Origin: JAUXEH01 sp965602945
GTDB lineage: Bacteria; Acidobacteriota; Aminicenantia; Aminicenantales; Aminicenantaceae
Length of the DNA stretch: 26,695 nt
Reading direction: 5' to 3'
Assembly: GCA_965602945.1 (NCBI GenBank)
Contig: CBFDBC010000021.1
Location: 1 to 26,695, forward strand
Notes under the pieces: model-generated
Told to the model about the DNA's origin: nothing
Seen by the model: the letters and a program-made list of their open reading frames with translations, nothing else
Databases searched by the model: none
Part shown: positions 23,075-26,695 of the stretch, in pieces
Position numbering within the stretch: the stretch's first letter is position 1
Layout: each line of letters begins with the position of its first letter
Translations under genes and position numbers: made by a program

Positions 23075-24400
23075 TCAATGCGGGAACGAAGACAGCATTT
23101 TCTGGAACTGGGACTGCTTCATCAGCTTGCGCATCTCCAGGTACTGTTTGAGCAGCTGGTTTACATCCGACACGGGGCGGCCGCTCCCCCGGGCGATCCT
23201 CTGTCTGCGGCTGCCGTTGATGATCTTGGGATTTTCCCTCTCTCTGGGGGTCATGGAGTTGATGATGGCCTCGAAATAGACCACCTTCTTGTCGTCCACC
23301 TGCAGCTTGGACATCTGTTTGAAGGGGCCGCCTACCGGGAGATCGCCGAGGATCTGGGACAGGGAACCCATCTTCTTGAGCTGGATGAGCTGTTTTCGAA
23401 AGTCCTCCAGAGAAAACTCCTGTTTTTTCAGTTTGCGGGCGAGCTCCTCGGTTTCCTTGAGGTCCGTCTCCTTTTCCGCCTTTTCGATGAGAGAGAGCAC
23501 ATCACCCATTCCCAGGATGCGCGAGGCCATGCGGTCGGGATGGAACACTTCCAGGCGGTCGAGCTTTTCGCCGACACCCACGAATTTGATGGGCTTCCCC
23601 GTAACAGAAACGATAGACAGTGCCGCACCTCCCCGGGAATCACCGTCCAGTTTGGTCAGGATGACGGAGGTCAGGCCGATCCTCTCTGCGAACTCGGAAG
23701 CGCTCTTGACCGCATCCTGCCCGGTCATGGCATCCCCGACATAGATGGTCTCGACGGGATTCAGGATATCCCGCGCCAGACGAAGCTCCCCCATGAGATC
23801 TTCATCTACATGGAGGCGTCCGGCCGTGTCCACGATGAGCGGGTCGTATGCGTGCTCCCGGGCGTGGTCCACCGCCTCCTTGAGCGCTTTCTGGGGGTGG
23901 GCCATCTGATCCGGGGAAAGCTCGTAGAAGGGAATCTTAAGGGTCTGTCCGATGATCTTCAACTGGTCCTGCGCGGCGGGCCGCTTCAGGTCAAAGGATA
24001 CCAGCAGCGGTGATTTCTTCTGATCGGCCACCATACGGGCCAGCTTACCGCAGGTCGTGGTCTTGCCTGCGCCCTGCAGCCCGACCAGCATGAAGACCGA
24101 GGGCGGAGCGGGGCTGAACTCCAGCTTGCTCTGGGAATGCCCCAGCATGGCCGTCAGTTCGTCACGGACGATCTTGATGACCTGCTGGGCCGGAGTCAGG
24201 CTGCCCAACACAGCCTCATCCAGTGACTTCTCCTTGATGTGCGCCTCAAACTCCTTGACGACTTTGTAGTTGACATCCGCCTCAAGAAAAGCCATCCGCA
24301 GCATCTTGAGGGCCTCACCCATGTTTTTTTCGGTGATCTTGGCCTCACCACGCAGGAACTTGACGACGGACTGAAGACGATCTGATAACTGATCGAGCAT
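23075..24400 (-). CDS. ffh: Signal recognition particle protein Ffh (SRP54)
   Basis: Ffh binds signal sequences emerging from the ribosome and brings them, with 4.5S RNA and FtsY, to the membrane. The 441-residue protein has the N helical domain (about 1-90), the GTPase G domain with GLQGAGKTTTCGKLA, DTAGRL and TKLDGDSRGG, and the methionine-bearing M domain with the RNA-binding RRQRIARGSGRPVSDVNQLL near residue 395. I start it at ATG 24400, preceded by AGGTGA, because the product then begins with the standard MLDQLSDRLQSV; the frame is open for 128 codons further upstream but encodes nothing like Ffh. rpsP follows 99 bases downstream, a common order. Confidence 0.96.
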   Translation of the reverse strand: MLDQLSDRLQSVVKFLRGEAKITEKNMGEALKMLRMAFLEADVNYKVVKEFEAHIKEKSLDEAVLGSLTPAQQVIKIVRDELTAMLGHSQSKLEFSPAPPSVFMLVGLQGAGKTTTCGKLARMVADQKKSPLLVSFDLKRPAAQDQLKIIGQTLKIPFYELSPDQMAHPQKALKEAVDHAREHAYDPLIVDTAGRLHVDEDLMGELRLARDILNPVETIYVGDAMTGQDAVKSASEFAERIGLTSVILTKLDGDSRGGAALSIVSVTGKPIKFVGVGEKLDRLEVFHPDRMASRILGMGDVLSLIEKAEKETDLKETEELARKLKKQEFSLEDFRKQLIQLKKMGSLSQILGDLPVGGPFKQMSKLQVDDKKVVYFEAIINSMTPRERENPKIINGSRRQRIARGSGRPVSDVNQLLKQYLEMRKLMKQSQFQKMLSSFPH

Positions 24401-24436
24401 GATCTCACCTTGGACCGGGATTCGTGTTGAAAATGT

Positions 24437-24465
24437 ATTATACCTTGGGGACCACGTAAAATCCA
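24437..24465 (-). promoter_or_regulatory. Putative promoter of ffh
   Basis: Read on the minus strand, a perfect TATAAT (24442-24437) lies 17 bases after a weak TGGATT (24465-24460), in the 198-base gap between the divergent ffh and accB genes. The start point would fall about 30 bases before the ffh ATG. Confidence 0.5.
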
Positions 24466-24524
24466 GGCGGCCGGGCTGAATGCTTACAGCGCTGGGCAGA
24501 GAGGGTGAGCAGGCGGGGCGGCCC

Positions 24525-24553
24525 TTGACAAAGCCCGGCATTCGGCATAAGGT
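24525..24553 (+). promoter_or_regulatory. Putative promoter of accB-accC
   Basis: A perfect TTGACA (24525-24530) is followed after 17 bases by TAAGGT (24548-24553), a weak -10 (3/6). A GAGGAG ribosome site (24586-24591) lies 7 bases before the accB ATG. Confidence 0.4.
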
Positions 24554-24598
24554 ATCTAGCACGAAAAAGGCCTGTCTCGTTTTCTGAGGAGAGCAGAA

Positions 24599-25069
24599 AT
24601 GAAGTCCAAGATTGACTATCAGGAGATCCTCAAGCTCATCGACCTGCTCGAGGAGCGGGACCTGACCCGCTTCGAGCTGGAAGTGGAGGGATTCAAGATC
24701 AGCATTGGCCGTGGCCAGGCTCCGGGCGCCCCGCTGGAGATCATGGCGGCACCCCCCGCCTCGCCGCCTGAGGGAGCTACCCATAAGGCCTCCCAGCAGG
24801 AGGCAAGCGGACCGGAAGAGCGCGAGGACCTAGAGTACGTGGCATCACCCATGGTGGGCACATTTTACCGCTCTCCCGATCCCTCATCTGCTGCTTTTGT
24901 AGAGAAAGGTGAGAGCGTTACCAAGAATCAGACGCTGTGCATCATCGAAGCCATGAAGCTTATGAACGAGATCGAGGCTGATGTCGACGGCGTCGTGGAA
25001 GAGATCTTCGTCAAGAACGGCAAGCCCGTGGAGTATGGGCAGAAACTGTTTGCGATCAAATCCAAATAA
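24599..25069 (+). CDS. accB: Biotin carboxyl carrier protein of acetyl-CoA carboxylase
   Basis: BCCP carries the biotin that shuttles carboxyl groups between biotin carboxylase and the carboxyltransferase in malonyl-CoA synthesis. The 156-residue protein has an N-terminal helical and strand region (about 1-38), an Ala/Pro-rich linker (about 40-75) and the biotinyl domain. The biotinylated Lys120 lies in the invariant EAMKLMNEI motif, and SPMVGTFYRSPDP gives the domain start and thumb. GAGGAG lies 7 bases before the ATG. It sits 9 bases upstream of accC, the usual accBC order; accA and accD are not in the window. Confidence 0.95.
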   Translation: MKSKIDYQEILKLIDLLEERDLTRFELEVEGFKISIGRGQAPGAPLEIMAAPPASPPEGATHKASQQEASGPEEREDLEYVASPMVGTFYRSPDPSSAAFVEKGESVTKNQTLCIIEAMKLMNEIEADVDGVVEEIFVKNGKPVEYGQKLFAIKSK

Positions 25070-25078
25070 GGCCCGCCC

Positions 25079-26437
25079 ATGTTCTCTAAAATCCTGATCG
25101 CCAACCGGGGAGAGATCGCCCTGCGGATCATCCGGTCCGCAAAAGAACTCGGCCTGAAGACCGTCGCCGTCTATTCCGAGCCGGACAGCACTTCCCTGCA
25201 CACCATGCTGGCCGACGAGAAAATCTGTATCGGCCCGGCCAAGGCGTCGGAGAGCTATCTCAACATACCCAACATTTTAAGCGCCGCCGAGATCACAAAG
25301 GCTGATGCCATCCATCCAGGATATGGTTTCCTGGCGGAGAATCCGCGTTTCGCCGAGATCTGTGAGACCTCGGGGATCACCTTCATCGGGCCCACGGCTG
25401 AGGTGATGAGGCTCATGGGCGACAAGAGCCGGGCGCGTCAGGAGATGAAAAAGGCCAAACTGCCGGTCACGCCGGGCTCGGATGCGATCATGGCCGACCT
25501 CGACGATGCGAAGCGGATGGCCAAGAAGATCAAATACCCTGTCATCCTCAAAGCCGCGTCCGGAGGCGGGGGCAAAGGCATGCGCATCGTCAGGACTCCA
25601 TCGGCCTTGGAGGAACTGTTCTCCATCGCCCAATATGAGGCAAAAGCCTCCTTCGGAGATGCCTCCCTGTACATGGAGAAATACATCGAGGGCGCCCGGC
25701 ACATCGAGATCCAGGTTGTCCGTGACTCGCATGGTCATTCCCTGGCCTTCGGCGAAAGGGAGTGCTCGGTCCAACGGAAACATCAGAAGGTCATAGAGGA
25801 GACGCCGTCCCCATTCATCGACGAAAAAACACGCCGGCGCATCACCAAGGCGGTCGAGGATGCGACCAGCTTCATCGATTACCAGAGCCTGGGCACCTTC
25901 GAGTTCCTGGTGGACGATCAAAAGAACTTCTTCTTCATGGAGACAAACACACGAGTCCAGGTAGAGCACCCCATCACCGAGATGGTGTACGGGATCGACC
26001 TCATTAAGGAACAGATCCGTCTGGCGGCAGGTGAAACACTCTCTCTGTCCCACGATCTCCGGATGCAGGGGCACAGTCTGGAGTGCCGCATAAACGCCGA
26101 GGATGCGGAAACCTTCATCCCTTCTCCAGGCAAGATCGAATTCCTGGTGCTGCCCGGAGGCCAGGGGATCCGCGTGGATACCGCAGCCTACGAAGGATGG
26201 GTCATCCCTCCCGACTACGATTCCCTGGTAGCAAAGATCGTGGCTGTCGCGCCCACACGCAGGGAAGTGATAGACAAGATGCGCACTGCCCTGGAGATGA
26301 CCACCATCGTGGGGATCAAGACCAATATCCCCCTGCACATGAACATCCTTTCCAACTCCGAATTCAAGAAAGGCCGGTACGACATCCAGTTCCTGGAAAA
26401 CATGCTGGAAAAACAGAAAAAGAACCGCCGGGCCTAG
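25079..26437 (+). CDS. accC: Biotin carboxylase
   Basis: This enzyme uses ATP and bicarbonate to carboxylate biotin on AccB. The 452-residue protein has the N-terminal domain (KILIANRGEIALRIIRSAKELG), the ATP-grasp domain with the glycine-rich KAASGGGGKGM near residue 160 and the metal/biotin site METNTRVQVEHPITE near residue 286, and the C-terminal domain with ECRINAEDAETFIPSPG. The length is typical for AccC (about 450). It has only a weak AAGG ribosome site, consistent with coupling to accB. Its stop lies 10 bases from that of the convergent edge gene. Confidence 0.96.
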   Translation: MFSKILIANRGEIALRIIRSAKELGLKTVAVYSEPDSTSLHTMLADEKICIGPAKASESYLNIPNILSAAEITKADAIHPGYGFLAENPRFAEICETSGITFIGPTAEVMRLMGDKSRARQEMKKAKLPVTPGSDAIMADLDDAKRMAKKIKYPVILKAASGGGGKGMRIVRTPSALEELFSIAQYEAKASFGDASLYMEKYIEGARHIEIQVVRDSHGHSLAFGERECSVQRKHQKVIEETPSPFIDEKTRRRITKAVEDATSFIDYQSLGTFEFLVDDQKNFFFMETNTRVQVEHPITEMVYGIDLIKEQIRLAAGETLSLSHDLRMQGHSLECRINAEDAETFIPSPGKIEFLVLPGGQGIRVDTAAYEGWVIPPDYDSLVAKIVAVAPTRREVIDKMRTALEMTTIVGIKTNIPLHMNILSNSEFKKGRYDIQFLENMLEKQKKNRRA

Positions 26438-26447
26438 GACCTGTCCT

Positions 26448-26695
26448 TCACTCCCTCCGTACTGCAGATGTTGCCGGACGGCCTCTCTCGATCAGCTCAT
26501 ACTGCACGCTCAGGACGCCGGAGTTGTCCTCGACCACGAGTTCGTTGATCCCCAGATACAGGCTGCCGGCGATCGGCATCTCCACGCTCTGCTCCGAGCC
26601 GATGTAGAAATACTCGATGATCTCGTTGCGGGTTTCCTCCCCGGTCTCCTCATCCACATCCACGGAAATCAGAAGAACGATCCTCCCTATGAGTG
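26448..26695 (-). CDS. C-terminal part of an unidentified protein (runs off the window)
   Basis: The minus-strand frame is open from the right edge of the window to the TGA at 26448-26450, giving at least 82 residues. A GTG at 26663 exists, but the frame continues upstream with hydrophobic residues (GRIVLLISVDVD), so the real start is probably beyond the window. The visible part looks beta-rich and acidic (IIEYFYIGSEQSVEMPIAG, LYLGINELVVEDNSG) and ends in a short basic tail. I do not recognise a family. It is convergent with accC. Confidence 0.55.
   Translation of the reverse strand, partial: LIGRIVLLISVDVDEETGEETRNEIIEYFYIGSEQSVEMPIAGSLYLGINELVVEDNSGVLSVQYELIERGRPATSAVRRE

Noticed and set aside
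24401..24598. Looked for 4.5S RNA or a fatty-acid regulator operator between ffh and accB
   Set aside because: No SRP RNA-like GGAA-tetraloop helix or clear FapR-type palindrome was found; only divergent promoter-like sequences and a short CAGCGCTG palindrome are visible.
24401..24784. 128-codon N-terminal extension of Ffh
   Set aside because: Ffh starts at MLDQLSDRL with its own ribosome site; the extension overlaps a promoter region and part of accB on the other strand.
1..26695. CRISPR arrays, tRNA or rRNA genes, insertion sequences, prophage genes
   Set aside because: No regularly spaced repeats, cloverleaf or transposase/integrase signatures were seen by eye; a tRNAscan or ISfinder run would be needed to exclude them firmly.

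Overview
The window is a densely coded, fairly GC-rich piece of bacterial chromosome that is mostly core genome: about 29 genes, no intergenic gap longer than about 230 bases, and no tRNA, rRNA, CRISPR array or insertion sequence that I can see. A periplasmic-type PpiD/SurA chaperone, a PlsC-like acyltransferase, lipoprotein-like or anchored exported enzymes and an IHF/HU gene directly behind rpsA suggest a Gram-negative (diderm) bacterium. The peptide- and amino-acid-handling genes (gamma-glutamyltransferase, isoaspartyl dipeptidase, M14 deacylase) together with NhaC-type and DctM-type transporters would fit a peptide-using heterotroph. An Acidobacteriota/Aminicenantes-like origin is only a guess from gene content.

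Layout, left to right. 90-3702 (+): M50 site-2 protease, scpA, scpB and a gamma-glutamyltransferase, tightly coupled or overlapping. 3829-7057 (+): a second group made of a secreted DUF6305-like protein, a DctM/IT-superfamily permease, a 47-residue two-helix membrane protein and a membrane-anchored M14 (AstE/AspA-like) deacylase. 7197-10868 (+): rpsA, an IHF/HU protein, a HIT hydrolase and an acyl-CoA dehydrogenase behind a clear sigma70 promoter, followed by a PpiD/SurA-like chaperone (10900-12825). A divergent PlsC-like acyltransferase (-, 12805-13593) faces iadA and an NhaC antiporter (+, 13745-16361).

The right half is mainly minus strand. Read in transcription order it is ffh, then rpsP - khpA-type KH gene - rimM - trmD - rplS (the classic ribosome-maturation operon, with its own promoter), then rnhB - a 705-residue TPR protein - a sensor-less sigma54 activator - a 94-residue CPCC/coiled-coil protein. 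From 24599 the + strand carries accB-accC (biotin carboxyl carrier and biotin carboxylase). A truncated minus-strand gene of unknown function runs off the right edge.

The strongest unexpected observation is in rimM. The conserved N-terminus and the rest of the protein lie in two different reading frames that meet exactly at a run of nine T residues (minus sense; 22373-22381). This is either slippage-dependent recoding, a real disruption, or a homopolymer indel in the assembly. The second is the DUF6305-like / DctM-like / 47-residue / M14 cassette, which looks like a non-standard transporter-plus-enzyme unit lacking the usual TRAP DctP and DctQ partners.
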